Shown: positions 1-9,462 of the stretch, one piece after another
Numbering within the stretch: position 1 is the first letter of the stretch
Layout: each line of letters opens with the position of its first letter
Assembly: GCF_013035315.1 (NCBI RefSeq)
Contig: NZ_WQHP01000003.1
Location: 1-64,000 of the forward strand
Direction of reading: 5' to 3'
Length of the DNA: 64,000 nucleotides
DNA from: Ruegeria arenilitoris
GTDB taxonomy: Bacteria; Pseudomonadota; Alphaproteobacteria; Rhodobacterales; Rhodobacteraceae
The notes under the pieces: generated by a model
What the model saw: the letters and a program-made list of their open reading frames with translations, nothing else
Database searches by the model: none
What the model was told of the DNA's origin: nothing
Made by a program: the position numbers and the translations under genes

Positions 1-31
1 AAAAAGAAAGGGCAGGTCTTGCGACCTGCCC
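1..31 (-). terminator. Intrinsic terminator of phasin copy 1
   Basis: Read on the minus strand, a perfect 9-bp stem GGGCAGGTC/GACCTGCCC (31-23 and 18-10) closes a 4-nt loop and runs into TTTCTTTTT. It lies about 50 bases past the phasin stop codon. The same structure is repeated at 27607-27637. Confidence 0.85.
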
Positions 32-80
32 TACGCGATTGCACCGGATGGGAGGAACGGGTGCGCCTCGCGGCATTTAC

Positions 81-527
81 TTACTTGGCAGCAGCGGCTT
101 TCTTGGCAGCTGCGGTCACGTCGTTGGTGGCTTTCTTGACGGCCGCGGTTGCGTCTTCGGCTGCGTCTTTGCCAGCTGCCATCAGCAGCTCAACGGTTTC
201 GGTCTGAACCTTTTTCGCGATCTCAGCGAAGGCGGCCATGTTTTCTGCAGCAACCTCAGCCGATGCGCTGGCGAAATCGGTGGCCGCTTTGGCGTAGTCT
301 GCAGGCTCAGCCTTGGCTTTCGACATCTCGCTCAGTTTGGCCAGGGTGTCCTTGGTCCATTTGTTCGAGATCTCGGCCGACTTTTCAGCCGCTTCCAGAG
401 CAACACCCGACAGCTTTTCGTTCAGCGTCGCGGTCGACTTGAAGGCACCTTCCAGAGCGGTGGTGTCAACGGGGAACGCGCCCATCATGTCTTTCAGGGT
501 CGCAGTGAAATCTTGCGTCTTTGCCAT
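81..527 (-). CDS. phaP: Phasin (PHA granule protein), copy 1
   Basis: A 148-residue protein of the phasin family, small amphipathic proteins that coat polyhydroxyalkanoate granules. It is Ala/Lys/Glu-rich, predicted largely helical, and ends in an Ala/Lys-rich tail (AAAKKAAAAK), as many phasins do. There is no signal peptide. The start ATG at 527 is preceded by AAGGATTTG. It is identical to the copy at 27687-28133. Here it follows dld on the same strand, about 155 bases downstream, rather than lying in the pha locus, but it keeps its own PhaR-type boxes and terminator, so it is probably expressed as its own unit. If both copies are real, phasin dosage is doubled. Confidence 0.9.
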   Translation of the reverse strand: MAKTQDFTATLKDMMGAFPVDTTALEGAFKSTATLNEKLSGVALEAAEKSAEISNKWTKDTLAKLSEMSKAKAEPADYAKAATDFASASAEVAAENMAAFAEIAKKVQTETVELLMAAGKDAAEDATAAVKKATNDVTAAAKKAAAAK

Positions 528-591
528 TTTACAAATCCTTTTGCCGAACCGGGCCCACCCCGGCTTTCCTCAGCGTAAGGACAATATGGAT

Positions 592-633
592 GCCGCAATG
601 CAGCATTGCAAGGTTTTTTTTGCTGCAATGCAG
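592..633 (-). promoter_or_regulatory. PhaR-type operator boxes upstream of phasin copy 1
   Basis: Two symmetric TGC-rich elements lie 65-106 bases before the start. One is the perfect inverted repeat GCAATGC-A-GCATTGC (595-609); the other is CTGC-AAT-GCAG (623-633). The second matches the CTGC-N3-GCAG pattern known for PhaR, which represses phasin genes when no PHA is present. The function is inferred from the match and from phaR in the same window. Confidence 0.65.
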
Positions 634-682
634 CGAAAATCCAACTATGCGCTTAAAATCACTACCTACAGAGACGCCAGCA

Positions 683-2368
683 TCACTCCGCAGCATAGTT
701 TCGGGCCTTGGACATCTTACCAATCCCGGGATTGAATGAATTTGTTGGGTCGCAACATTTGTAATGCGCCGCCAAATCTGGCTTGGCCTTGTAGAGGTGT
801 CCGACATTATGTTCGGCCGGGTATTCAGCCCCTCGCTCATCGAACAGCTTCAACATCGCGGCCTTCAGGGCCTTGGGGTCCGCCCCTTTGCGAACCACGT
901 AATCCTGATGCATGACGTGGCACATGAAGTGACCGTAATAGAGTTTATGCACCAGTTGATCGCTGATCTCGGGCGGCAGGTTTTCCAGCCAATCGCGGTC
1001 ATTGCGGCGCAAGGCAACGTCCAGCGCGATGATATCCTCGACCTCATTGGCGTGGATCGCCATGTAGCGGACGGCAGCCCCCGCAGCAGCAAAGCGGTGC
1101 AGACCTGCGATCTTGGCCTCGCGCGGCGTGCACTCAAAACATCCAGCATCGCGGCCTTCGAGAAAGCCGGGAAGCCAGGCGCGGATTTCATCGATGCCGT
1201 CATCCTTCATCTTCAGGATCAGGTGGTGCTCATAAGCATCGCGATATTCGACCATCCGCTTGGGCAACACCTGCGGCAGCAGTCCGACTGCCGTCTGCAT
1301 GAACCGGTCGGTGAAATTGCGTAGGAACGGGATACGCCGCAAACGGGCGTCCACCGCCCCTTTCAGCGCGAAGAACATGGGCAACCTGTCCGTGCCCAGC
1401 TTGTCGATCATCCAGACCGTGTCCTTACCGTAGGTCTTGGTGATGTCGAACACATCGCGCTGCATATACTCGGCGGACACCGGCAGAGATGAGAAACTGG
1501 ACAGGATGTGACGGCGCAGATCGGCCAGGTCATCGGGGCTGTTGGTGCCTATGTAAAAGACCTGCTCTGCCTCGTTCTTGGCGAATGTATCAAGCCGAAC
1601 CGCAAACACGGCCATCTTCCCGGCAGAGCCTGCAGACTCGAACAGTTTAGCCTTGTCGGCATTGAACCGCGCCGGGGTTTCAGCATCCACGTCGCGCACG
1701 ATCTGAGCGTAGTCGCTGGCCGAGGCGCGTTTGTTAGTGGCACCCGGATTACGCTCGAACGTACCGGCGTCGAGGTTGGACAGGATTTCTTCGGGCGTCT
1801 CGCCCAGATCGATGCCCAGATGGTTGACCAGTTCCAGCGCGCCGTCTTCAGAGACGCGGGCATAAACGGACAGTTCGGTGTAAACCGGACCGCGCTCCAC
1901 GAGCGACCCGCCCGAGTTGTTGCACACGCCGCCTATGATCGACGCCCCGATGCACGACGAACCAATCACCGAATGCGCCTCTCGCCCCATCGGCTCCAGC
2001 AGTTTTTCCAGCGCGAACAGAGTGGCTCCGGGAAAACTGACGACCTGGTGACCGTCGTTCAACGGTACTAGGGTGTCCATGCGGCGGGTGTTGATCAGAA
2101 CAACGTCGCGGTCATAGCGACCTGAAGGGGTGGACCCTTCGGTCAGGCCGGTGTTCGCCGCCTGCATGATGACGATCTTGTCGGCGGCGACGCAGGCCTG
2201 CAGCACTTTCCATTGCTCCAGCAAAGTGCCGGGTTGCACGACGCAGAGCGCCTCGCCCTCCCCCGACCTGAACCCGCGGCGGAACCGTTCGGTCGCGCGC
2301 GCGCCGGTCAGAACATGCCGAGACCCGACAATGGCGCGGAAGTCGGATATGAGGGTCTCGTTGCTCAT
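683..2368 (-). CDS. dld: D-lactate dehydrogenase, quinone-dependent (FAD)
   Basis: A 561-residue protein of the Dld family, close to the 571 residues of the E. coli enzyme. It oxidises D-lactate to pyruvate and passes electrons to the quinone pool at the inner face of the membrane. The N-terminal third is a PCMH-type FAD-binding domain (glycine-rich IGSSCIGASIIGG near residue 140). The C-terminal part carries the Dld-specific membrane-binding and cap region, ending PTNSFNPGIGKM. Its ATG overlaps the stop of lldD in ATGA, so the two lactate dehydrogenases are translationally coupled. With the TRAP transporter upstream this forms a lactate use operon for both stereoisomers. Confidence 0.92.
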   Translation of the reverse strand: MSNETLISDFRAIVGSRHVLTGARATERFRRGFRSGEGEALCVVQPGTLLEQWKVLQACVAADKIVIMQAANTGLTEGSTPSGRYDRDVVLINTRRMDTLVPLNDGHQVVSFPGATLFALEKLLEPMGREAHSVIGSSCIGASIIGGVCNNSGGSLVERGPVYTELSVYARVSEDGALELVNHLGIDLGETPEEILSNLDAGTFERNPGATNKRASASDYAQIVRDVDAETPARFNADKAKLFESAGSAGKMAVFAVRLDTFAKNEAEQVFYIGTNSPDDLADLRRHILSSFSSLPVSAEYMQRDVFDITKTYGKDTVWMIDKLGTDRLPMFFALKGAVDARLRRIPFLRNFTDRFMQTAVGLLPQVLPKRMVEYRDAYEHHLILKMKDDGIDEIRAWLPGFLEGRDAGCFECTPREAKIAGLHRFAAAGAAVRYMAIHANEVEDIIALDVALRRNDRDWLENLPPEISDQLVHKLYYGHFMCHVMHQDYVVRKGADPKALKAAMLKLFDERGAEYPAEHNVGHLYKAKPDLAAHYKCCDPTNSFNPGIGKMSKARNYAAE

Positions 2369-3552
2369 GCCGCGTTCCGATGCGCCTCGCCCGGAGCCGC
2401 CAACGGATCGCGGAACCGCAGATTGGCGCGCGACAGTTGGTCGACCCGCGTGACGCCCATCAGCTTCATGTCGCGCTGGATCTCGGCACGCATCAGCCCC
2501 AACGCCCGTTCGACGCCCGGCTGACCGGCGGCAGCCAGCGGATACAGATAATGCCGCCCGACCCCAACCGCCTTGGCCCCCAGCGAAAGCGCTTTGAGCA
2601 CATGGGTCCCGCGCTGGATGCCACTGTCCATCATCACGTCCACGCGGTCGCCGACGGCATCGACAATCTCGGCCAGTTGGTCGAAAGGCGTGCGTGAGCC
2701 GTCCAGCTGGCGACCGCCATGGTTCGACAGGATGATGCCCGTGCAGCCGATCTCAGCCGCGCGGCGAGCATCTTCGACGGTCATGATACCTTTGAGGCAG
2801 AACTGACCGTCCCATTCGCGCACCATTTCGGCGACGTCATCCCAATTCATCGAAGGGTCCAGCATTTCGGTGAAGTACCCACCAATCGAGCTGGCGCCGC
2901 CGCTCATGTCCACATGCTCATCCAGTTGCGGCAGGCGGAATTTCTCGTGGGTGACATAGTTGATCCCCCACATCGGTTTGATCGCGAATTGGATCATGCC
3001 GCCCAGCGTCAGCCGGAACGGGATCGAGAACCCGGTGCGCAGATCACGCTCGCGATTTCCGCCGGTGATGCTGTCGACTGTGAGCATCATCACCTCGACC
3101 CCGGCCTCTTTGGCGCGCTGCATCATGGCCGAGTTCAGCCCGCGGTCCTTGTGGAAGTAAAACTGATAGACCTGCGGGTTCTTGTGCTTTTGCCGCAGCT
3201 CCTCAAGCGAGACGGTGCCCAGCGACGACACACCAAACATGGTGCCGTATTTCTCGGCCGCCGCGGCGACCGCCCGCTCGCCCTGATGGTGGAACAGACG
3301 CTGCAAAGCGGTGGGCGAGCAATAGATCGGCATGTCCAGCTTTTGCCCCATCACGGTGACGGACATATCCACGTCTTTCACCCCGCGCAGGACCGAGGGC
3401 AGCAGATCGCAACGCTCGAACGCCCGAGTGTTTTCGCGATACGTCACCTCATCATCCGCGCCACCGTCGATATAGTTAAAGATCGGACCCGGCAGGCGGC
3501 GTTTGGCCAAGGTGCGGAAGTCCTGGAAGTTATGGCAGTCTTTCAGACGCAT
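2365..3552 (-). CDS. lldD: L-lactate dehydrogenase (FMN, quinone/cytochrome-linked)
   Basis: A 395-residue member of the FMN-dependent alpha-hydroxy acid oxidase family. It oxidises L-lactate to pyruvate and feeds electrons to the respiratory chain. The signature SNHGGRQLDG includes the catalytic base His278 and Arg281; the FMN-site region MPIYCSPTALQ is near residue 75 and VMMLTVDS near 155. The length is typical of bacterial LldD. It lies 12 bases after the TRAP permease and overlaps dld by 4 bases. Related glycolate or mandelate oxidases share the fold, so lactate specificity rests mainly on the adjacent dld. Confidence 0.88.
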   Translation of the reverse strand: MRLKDCHNFQDFRTLAKRRLPGPIFNYIDGGADDEVTYRENTRAFERCDLLPSVLRGVKDVDMSVTVMGQKLDMPIYCSPTALQRLFHHQGERAVAAAAEKYGTMFGVSSLGTVSLEELRQKHKNPQVYQFYFHKDRGLNSAMMQRAKEAGVEVMMLTVDSITGGNRERDLRTGFSIPFRLTLGGMIQFAIKPMWGINYVTHEKFRLPQLDEHVDMSGGASSIGGYFTEMLDPSMNWDDVAEMVREWDGQFCLKGIMTVEDARRAAEIGCTGIILSNHGGRQLDGSRTPFDQLAEIVDAVGDRVDVMMDSGIQRGTHVLKALSLGAKAVGVGRHYLYPLAAAGQPGVERALGLMRAEIQRDMKLMGVTRVDQLSRANLRFRDPLAAPGEAHRNAA

Positions 3553-3564
3553 GGGTCTTCCTCC

Positions 3565-5628
3565 TTAATACGCGACGGATGGCAGCCACGTGGCAAGTGT
3601 GGGCCACAAGAACACCAGCGCCAGACCGGTCAGCTGCAGCAGCACAAAGGGGATGATGCCCTTGTAGATATGCGTCAGTTTAATCTCTGGCGGGCAGACG
3701 CCTTTGAGATAGAACAAGGCAAAGCCAACCGGCGGGGTCAAAAAGCTGGTTTGCAGAGTGACGGCGACCAGAATGACGAACCAGACCAGCGCGGGCTCAT
3801 CCAGAACACCGTAACCGGGGATATCGATGCCCAACCCGTTCACGATCGGGCGCATCAGGGGCAGGACGATCAGCGTGATCTCGATCCAGTCCAGAACGAA
3901 GCCCAGCAGGAAGACGATGAACAGGATGAACAGGATGGTGCCATTGGCTCCGAACCCGGTGGACTGCACTACGTGCTCGATCAGTTCATCCCCGCCCAGT
4001 TCCCGCAGAACATACGAGAACACAGTCGCACCTAGGAAGATCGCGAAGATGTAGGCGGTGGTGTTGAAGGTCGATACCAGCACATTCCATAGCTTGGTCA
4101 GCGACAGCTTGCGGTAGCCCAGTGCCAGCACCGTTGCACCCAGCGCACCAATGCCTGAGGCTTCGGTTGGCGTTGTCAAACCGGCAAAGATCGAGCCCAG
4201 CACGGCAAGGATCAGCAACAGCGTCGGGATCACGGCGATCAGCACATCCTTGACGGCGGCCCAATCCGGGGCCTTGGCCCCTTCGGGCACCGGGGCAGCG
4301 TCACGTTTCACCAGCGCGAGGATGAAGATATAGGTCAGATACAGGCCACCGATGATGACACCGGGGAAGACGGCAGCCATGAACAGGTCCCCAACAGACA
4401 AAGCCATCTGGTCGGCCATGATCACCAGCATGATCGAGGGCGGGATCAGAATGCCCAGCGTCCCCGAGGCTGAAACCACACCCGCCGCCAGCGTCGGTTG
4501 GTATTTCTGCTGCATCATCGATGGCAGCGACAGGACGCCCAGCAGCACCACCGAGGCGCCGATGATACCGGTCGACGCGGCCAGAATGATCCCGATCAAG
4601 GTTACCGTGATCGCCAGACCGCCGCGCACGGTGCCGAACAGACGCTGCATCGAGGACATCAGACGCTCGGCCACACCGGATTCGTCCAGCATCAGGCCCA
4701 TAAAGATGAACATCGGAAGGGCGACCAGAACCGCGTTAGACATGGTCGCGTAGACCCGGTTCACGACCGCTCCGAGGGTCAGGTAATCGAGCCCGGTGAA
4801 CGTGCTCTCTAGCCCCGTCCAAAGCATCAGATCGTTGTCGAACAGATAAGCCAGACCGCAATAGGCAACACCCACACCGGCCAGAACCCAGGCCACCGGA
4901 TAGCCGGTGAAAAGCAGCGCGATGAAGGTCAGGAACATCGCGATGACCAGCTTTTCCTCGGTCGTCTCAACCAGGAATGTCAGGCCGACACAGACAGCCG
5001 CGAACACAGCCAGCACCAACAAAACCCGACGCAGCGGCGCGCCTTCGCGTTCCGAGGCTGGTCCGTAAAGCAGCGCATGCCCATCGTGGATCAGGCGCGC
5101 CAGAGCAGCTAGCGCCAACAGGATGAAGCTGATCGGAATGACCGCTTTGAACGCCCAGCGCGCAGGCAGGCCTGTGGGGCTGTCCGAACGCTCGTTGACG
5201 CGGAAACTTTCGTAGAAATAGTCATACCCCTGATCGATCATCAGATAGATGAACGGGGTCAGCAGGGTCAGGATGCCGATCACTTCGATCACACGCTGCG
5301 CGCGGCGCGATAGCTGCATGTGCAAAACGTCGACGCGAACATGGCTGTCGGTGATCAAGGCATAGGAAATGCCGATCATCGTGACGAGGCCGTAGAAATG
5401 CCACTGGATCTCGTCCAGTTTTGGATAGTTCTGGCTGAACAGATAACGCAGCGAAACCTGACTGAAGATCGCGGCGATCAGAAGGACATTGGCCCACATC
5501 ACCACATGCCCAACGGCCTTTACGCCCGTGTCTATGGCAACAGCGATCTTTTGGCGGTCGGTGTCAGGATGTTCCAGGATGCCTTCATAGGCTTCGACCG
5601 GATCATTGAGGTTGTTTTGCGTGACCAT
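3565..5628 (-). CDS. TRAP transporter fused permease (DctQ-DctM)
   Basis: A 687-residue inner-membrane protein in which the small DctQ subunit (about residues 1-190, four membrane segments) is fused to the large DctM subunit (about 210-687, many membrane segments). TRAP transporters use the sodium gradient and a periplasmic binding protein to import organic acids. The DctM part shows typical motifs such as LALPMFIFMGLMLDESG and FLTPPVGFALFYLKGV. It lies between the binding-protein gene and lldD, so lactate or another 2-hydroxy/2-oxo monocarboxylate is the likely cargo (inference). Fused QM forms are known but less common than separate subunits. Confidence 0.9.
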   Translation of the reverse strand: MVTQNNLNDPVEAYEGILEHPDTDRQKIAVAIDTGVKAVGHVVMWANVLLIAAIFSQVSLRYLFSQNYPKLDEIQWHFYGLVTMIGISYALITDSHVRVDVLHMQLSRRAQRVIEVIGILTLLTPFIYLMIDQGYDYFYESFRVNERSDSPTGLPARWAFKAVIPISFILLALAALARLIHDGHALLYGPASEREGAPLRRVLLVLAVFAAVCVGLTFLVETTEEKLVIAMFLTFIALLFTGYPVAWVLAGVGVAYCGLAYLFDNDLMLWTGLESTFTGLDYLTLGAVVNRVYATMSNAVLVALPMFIFMGLMLDESGVAERLMSSMQRLFGTVRGGLAITVTLIGIILAASTGIIGASVVLLGVLSLPSMMQQKYQPTLAAGVVSASGTLGILIPPSIMLVIMADQMALSVGDLFMAAVFPGVIIGGLYLTYIFILALVKRDAAPVPEGAKAPDWAAVKDVLIAVIPTLLLILAVLGSIFAGLTTPTEASGIGALGATVLALGYRKLSLTKLWNVLVSTFNTTAYIFAIFLGATVFSYVLRELGGDELIEHVVQSTGFGANGTILFILFIVFLLGFVLDWIEITLIVLPLMRPIVNGLGIDIPGYGVLDEPALVWFVILVAVTLQTSFLTPPVGFALFYLKGVCPPEIKLTHIYKGIIPFVLLQLTGLALVFLWPTLATWLPSVAY

Positions 5629-5743
5629 GGGAAATCCTCGCTCGGTTGACCGGCGCGGACGCGGTCAGGGGACTGAAGGTTCAAATCCTGAGAATATCCG
5701 GGGCGCGGACGGGTCCGACGCCCCGGAAACGTCAGTCAATCAG

Positions 5744-6793
<1,050 letters not shown>

Positions 6794-7140
6794 GAATTCT
6801 CCTCCAGGGTCGGTCGAACACAACGTCCGAACATCTCGTGACGCGAAATCACATGCGCCTTGGTGGTAAATAAAGTTTACCAGATGAGTCAGTCAACAAC
6901 TTTGTTTACCACTGGCACGAAACGCAGATGGCCGAAAATTGGGCGCCTCGTTAACATCGTGAAAGCACCGACAGCACAGCGCGGCGCAATTATTTTGTCA
7001 CATTTCTTTTATTTTCAGCGCATTGACGCGCCGCTCGCGAAAAAGGCGCATTTGAACCACACTATTGATTGGAAACCATTCAAAGGTTAGTTTTGTTTAC
7101 CAAGAGATGTCTGCAACCTGAACTCGAAGGGCCAGCCACG
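6794..7140. promoter_or_regulatory. Divergent control region between the lactate operon and its GntR regulator
   Basis: A gene-free stretch of 347 bases, AT-richer than its surroundings. It holds the perfect inverted repeat TGGTAAA-TAAAG-TTTACCA (6864-6882), a second TTGTTTACCA half-site at 6902-6911 and a third at 7093-7102. These shared half-sites on both sides of the divergent promoters suit a GntR-family dimer that controls both the TRAP/lactate genes and its own gene. Assignment to the adjacent regulator is inference. Confidence 0.6.
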
Positions 7141-7935
7141 ATGAACACGACAGCGATTTTCGAACCAATCGGGCACGAATCACTCTCGGACGCAGTGGTC
7201 GCCCAAATCGAAGACCTGATTGCGTCAGGGATACTGAAACAGGGACGCAAGCTGCCGTCCGAGCGTGACCTGGCCGAAACCCTGCGTGTGTCGCGCCCAA
7301 AGCTCCGCGAAGCACTGGCCGTTCTGGAACAACGCGGCCTGGTCACCACTCAACATGGTGAGGGCACCTTTGTCGCTGCTTTGACAGGCAGTGCCATGCT
7401 CCCTGCCCTGTTGGCCCTTTATGAACGTCATGAGCCTGCGTTTTTTGATTACCTAGAATACCGGCGCGAACAAGAAGGGTTTGCCGCCAAGCTTGCCGCG
7501 CGCCGCGCGACCCGCGCCGACAAGGAACGGATCACCGAAATTCTGGCCGAAGATGAACGCGCGTGGCGAGAAAAGGATCAGTTGGCATCACGTGAGGCCG
7601 ACTTTGCTCTGCATGCCGCAATCGTAGATGCCAGCCAGAATGCGACGCTGATTCACATGATGGCCTCGATCTACGAACTCACGCGGCAGGGCGTTTTCTA
7701 CAACCGAGATTTCCTGAAGACCATCGACGGAACCGGAAAGCTGCTGATGGAGCAGCACCGCGAACTTGGGTTGGCCGTGATCGAAGGCAACGAAGAGCGC
7801 GCTGTCAAAGCCGCCCACGACCATATCGATTTTGTCGAGGAGTCCTTTAAGCTGGGCATTGAAAGACGCCGCCGTGAGGCCATGGCCGAAAAGCGTCGCC
7901 TTCTGTCCGATCCCAAACCCACATCCCAGTCGTGA
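7141..7935 (+). CDS. GntR-family regulator, FadR/FCD subfamily (LldR-like)
   Basis: A 264-residue transcription factor with an N-terminal winged helix (about residues 15-80, with LPSERDLAETLRVSRPKLREAL) and a C-terminal all-helical FCD ligand-binding domain (about 95-230). The FCD type usually senses small organic acids. The ATG at 7141 starts MNTTAIFEP; upstream in-frame codons would add a non-conserved extension. It is divergent from the TRAP/lactate dehydrogenase operon, with repeated TTTACCA half-sites between them. A role as the lactate-responsive regulator is inferred from position. PdhR- or GlcC-type specificity cannot be excluded. Confidence 0.82.
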   Translation: MNTTAIFEPIGHESLSDAVVAQIEDLIASGILKQGRKLPSERDLAETLRVSRPKLREALAVLEQRGLVTTQHGEGTFVAALTGSAMLPALLALYERHEPAFFDYLEYRREQEGFAAKLAARRATRADKERITEILAEDERAWREKDQLASREADFALHAAIVDASQNATLIHMMASIYELTRQGVFYNRDFLKTIDGTGKLLMEQHRELGLAVIEGNEERAVKAAHDHIDFVEESFKLGIERRRREAMAEKRRLLSDPKPTSQS

Positions 7936-7961
7936 TGGCACGGGGCTGACGAAGGCTGGCT

Positions 7962-8702
7962 TTATTTCCCGACAATCTTGATTGTGTAGTCCCGTCGTGC
8001 GGAAGGCGGTGGCGGCTGAAACGGTGCGGCAGCGCGGACCTGAGCCAACGCGACCTGATCCAGCCGTTTTGATCCCGAGCTGCGTGCGATGTCGAGGCTG
8101 AGCAACGCACCGTTGTCTCCGATCCGAAAACGCACCATCGCCGCGCCGCGAATATTGACGGTTTTGCGCCGGGCGCGCGCAATCTTGCGCTTTACGTGAC
8201 CCGCATAGTTGCTGGCTTCGGCATTGCCTTGCGCGGCCGAGGCCGAAGCGGTCTTTCGTGCCGTGGCAGCGCCCTTTTGTTTGGTTCCGGATGCATTGCC
8301 CTTTCGCGCGGTCTTGTCTGAATTGCCCGCCCGCGACGCGATCTGAGCTTGCGGCTTTGGTGTTGGCTCTGGCCGCTGCGCCTTTGGAGTCTGCGCAACC
8401 GTTGTCGGCTGAGAAACAGCGTTGGCAGCTTTGATTGGCGCGGCCTGAGCATGCTCGACAGGACGCACCGCCACTTGCTGTGGGGTCGGCGTCACCGCTT
8501 GCTGGCGCACAGTAACCGGGGCTGAGGCTGTTGACCCGGTCACATAATCCCGAAACGCCTCGCCCAGCGCGGCGGCCTCTCCTGCGCCGCCGCCTTCGAT
8601 CTGAACCGGTTCTGTAGCTGAGAAATCATGCAGCGCCAGAACATGCGTGCTTGCCGCCAAGGCCAGGGCCCCCAAGGCCACAACGCGCGAAGTGGGTATC
8701 AT
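7962..8702 (-). CDS. tonB: TonB-family energy-transducing protein
   Basis: A 246-residue protein with an N-terminal membrane anchor (about residues 8-25), a long Pro/Ala/Lys/Gln-rich periplasm-spanning linker and a C-terminal TonB domain (about 160-246: GAAMVRFRIGDNGALLSLDIARSSG). TonB couples the proton-motive force, through ExbB/ExbD, to outer-membrane receptors. It is the last gene of the leftward haem receptor operon and overlaps the upstream exbD by 4 bases (ATGA). The context makes this a dedicated TonB for haem uptake. Confidence 0.88.
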   Translation of the reverse strand: MIPTSRVVALGALALAASTHVLALHDFSATEPVQIEGGGAGEAAALGEAFRDYVTGSTASAPVTVRQQAVTPTPQQVAVRPVEHAQAAPIKAANAVSQPTTVAQTPKAQRPEPTPKPQAQIASRAGNSDKTARKGNASGTKQKGAATARKTASASAAQGNAEASNYAGHVKRKIARARRKTVNIRGAAMVRFRIGDNGALLSLDIARSSGSKRLDQVALAQVRAAAPFQPPPPSARRDYTIKIVGK

Positions 8703-9094
8703 TGCACGCCCCTTTCTGTGACCACATAGACCTTTTTCGCCCCCAACGCGCGCAGAGCATCGCTGACCTCTTTCAACTTGACGGCAGGCAGGGCGCGGTC
8801 TGGAACAAGGCGCACGTCGTCCAGCGGAAGGTTGATCGAGGCGCGCTCGACATAAGCCTCCACTCCAGTCAGCTCGGCACCGCGGTACTCCAACGTCGCA
8901 TCGGCACGGATGACCAACGCATCCGGTGGCTCGCGCCCTTCAAGTTCGCTGGTTTCCACCAACTTCACCGACTTGCTCAGCGGTGGTGCCAACGTGCCCG
9001 CGATCATGAAGAAGATTAGCATCAGAAAGACCACATTGATCAGGGCGATCGTTGGCTCTCGGCCCTGTTTTGCTTTGGGCTTTAGCTGGATCAT
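8699..9094 (-). CDS. exbD: ExbD/TolR-family biopolymer transport protein (second copy)
   Basis: A 131-residue protein with one N-terminal membrane helix (PTIALINVVFLMLIFFMIAGT) bearing the Asn-Val version of the proton-path region, then a periplasmic domain. It is one of two consecutive ExbD-like genes and overlaps its neighbours by 4 bases on both sides. In the first copy the helix reads SLIDVIFLLLLFFMLTSTF with the key Asp. Here the equivalent residue is Asn (INVVF), so this copy may have a structural role rather than carry protons. Confidence 0.85.
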   Translation of the reverse strand: MIQLKPKAKQGREPTIALINVVFLMLIFFMIAGTLAPPLSKSVKLVETSELEGREPPDALVIRADATLEYRGAELTGVEAYVERASINLPLDDVRLVPDRALPAVKLKEVSDALRALGAKKVYVVTERGVQ

Positions 9095-9462
9095 CCGATC
9101 ACCTGCGCACGCAATTGGTTGATGCCTTTCAGAACCGCCAGCAAGTCGATCAGGTTCTGTGAGGTCGCGTTCGGACCAAGACTGATCAGCGCGGTCTGTG
9201 GCTTGTCCTCCTCCAGCCGCGCCGCGACGTCGGCCAGTGGCATGGGCTTACCATCCACCAGAATGCGCTCGGCTTCGAGCTTGAGAAAACGGATCGTCCG
9301 GTCCTGTTCCCCGCCTCCGGCAGCGGCGGTCGCGAACTCGATTTCGCCAAACTTGGAGAATGTCGATGTCAGCATGAAGAACAGAAGCAGCAAAAAGATA
9401 ACGTCGATCAGGGACGTCATCGACAGGCGTCTGCGCCGTTTTCGCCGCAGATCAAGTGCCAT
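9091..9462 (-). CDS. exbD: ExbD/TolR-family biopolymer transport protein (first copy)
   Basis: A 123-residue protein with one membrane helix that contains the conserved proton-carrying Asp (MTSLIDVIFLLLLFF) near residue 20, followed by a short periplasmic domain. It works with ExbB to energise TonB. It overlaps exbB by 11 bases and the second exbD by 4 bases, so the cluster is tightly coupled. Confidence 0.87.
   Translation of the reverse strand: MALDLRRKRRRRLSMTSLIDVIFLLLLFFMLTSTFSKFGEIEFATAAAGGGEQDRTIRFLKLEAERILVDGKPMPLADVAARLEEDKPQTALISLGPNATSQNLIDLLAVLKGINQLRAQVIG

Larger units (their letters stand above)
1..633. repeat. Direct repeat copy 1 (phasin gene with flanks)
   Basis: This segment matches 27607-28238 base for base except for one extra T in the T-run near 613-621. 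It covers the phasin terminator, the coding region and the upstream PhaR-like boxes. The right end falls at the end of the CTGCAATGCAG box (623-633), after which the copies diverge. The left limit is unknown because the match already begins at base 1. Copy 1 lies downstream of dld, whereas copy 2 sits between phaR and phaC, the usual phasin position, so copy 1 is probably the derived one (inference). Confidence 0.95.

Noticed and set aside
39-578. Plus-strand frame opposite phasin, repeated at 27570-28184
   Set aside because: Its repetition merely follows from the DNA repeat. Phasin on the minus strand has the family features, terminator and operators.
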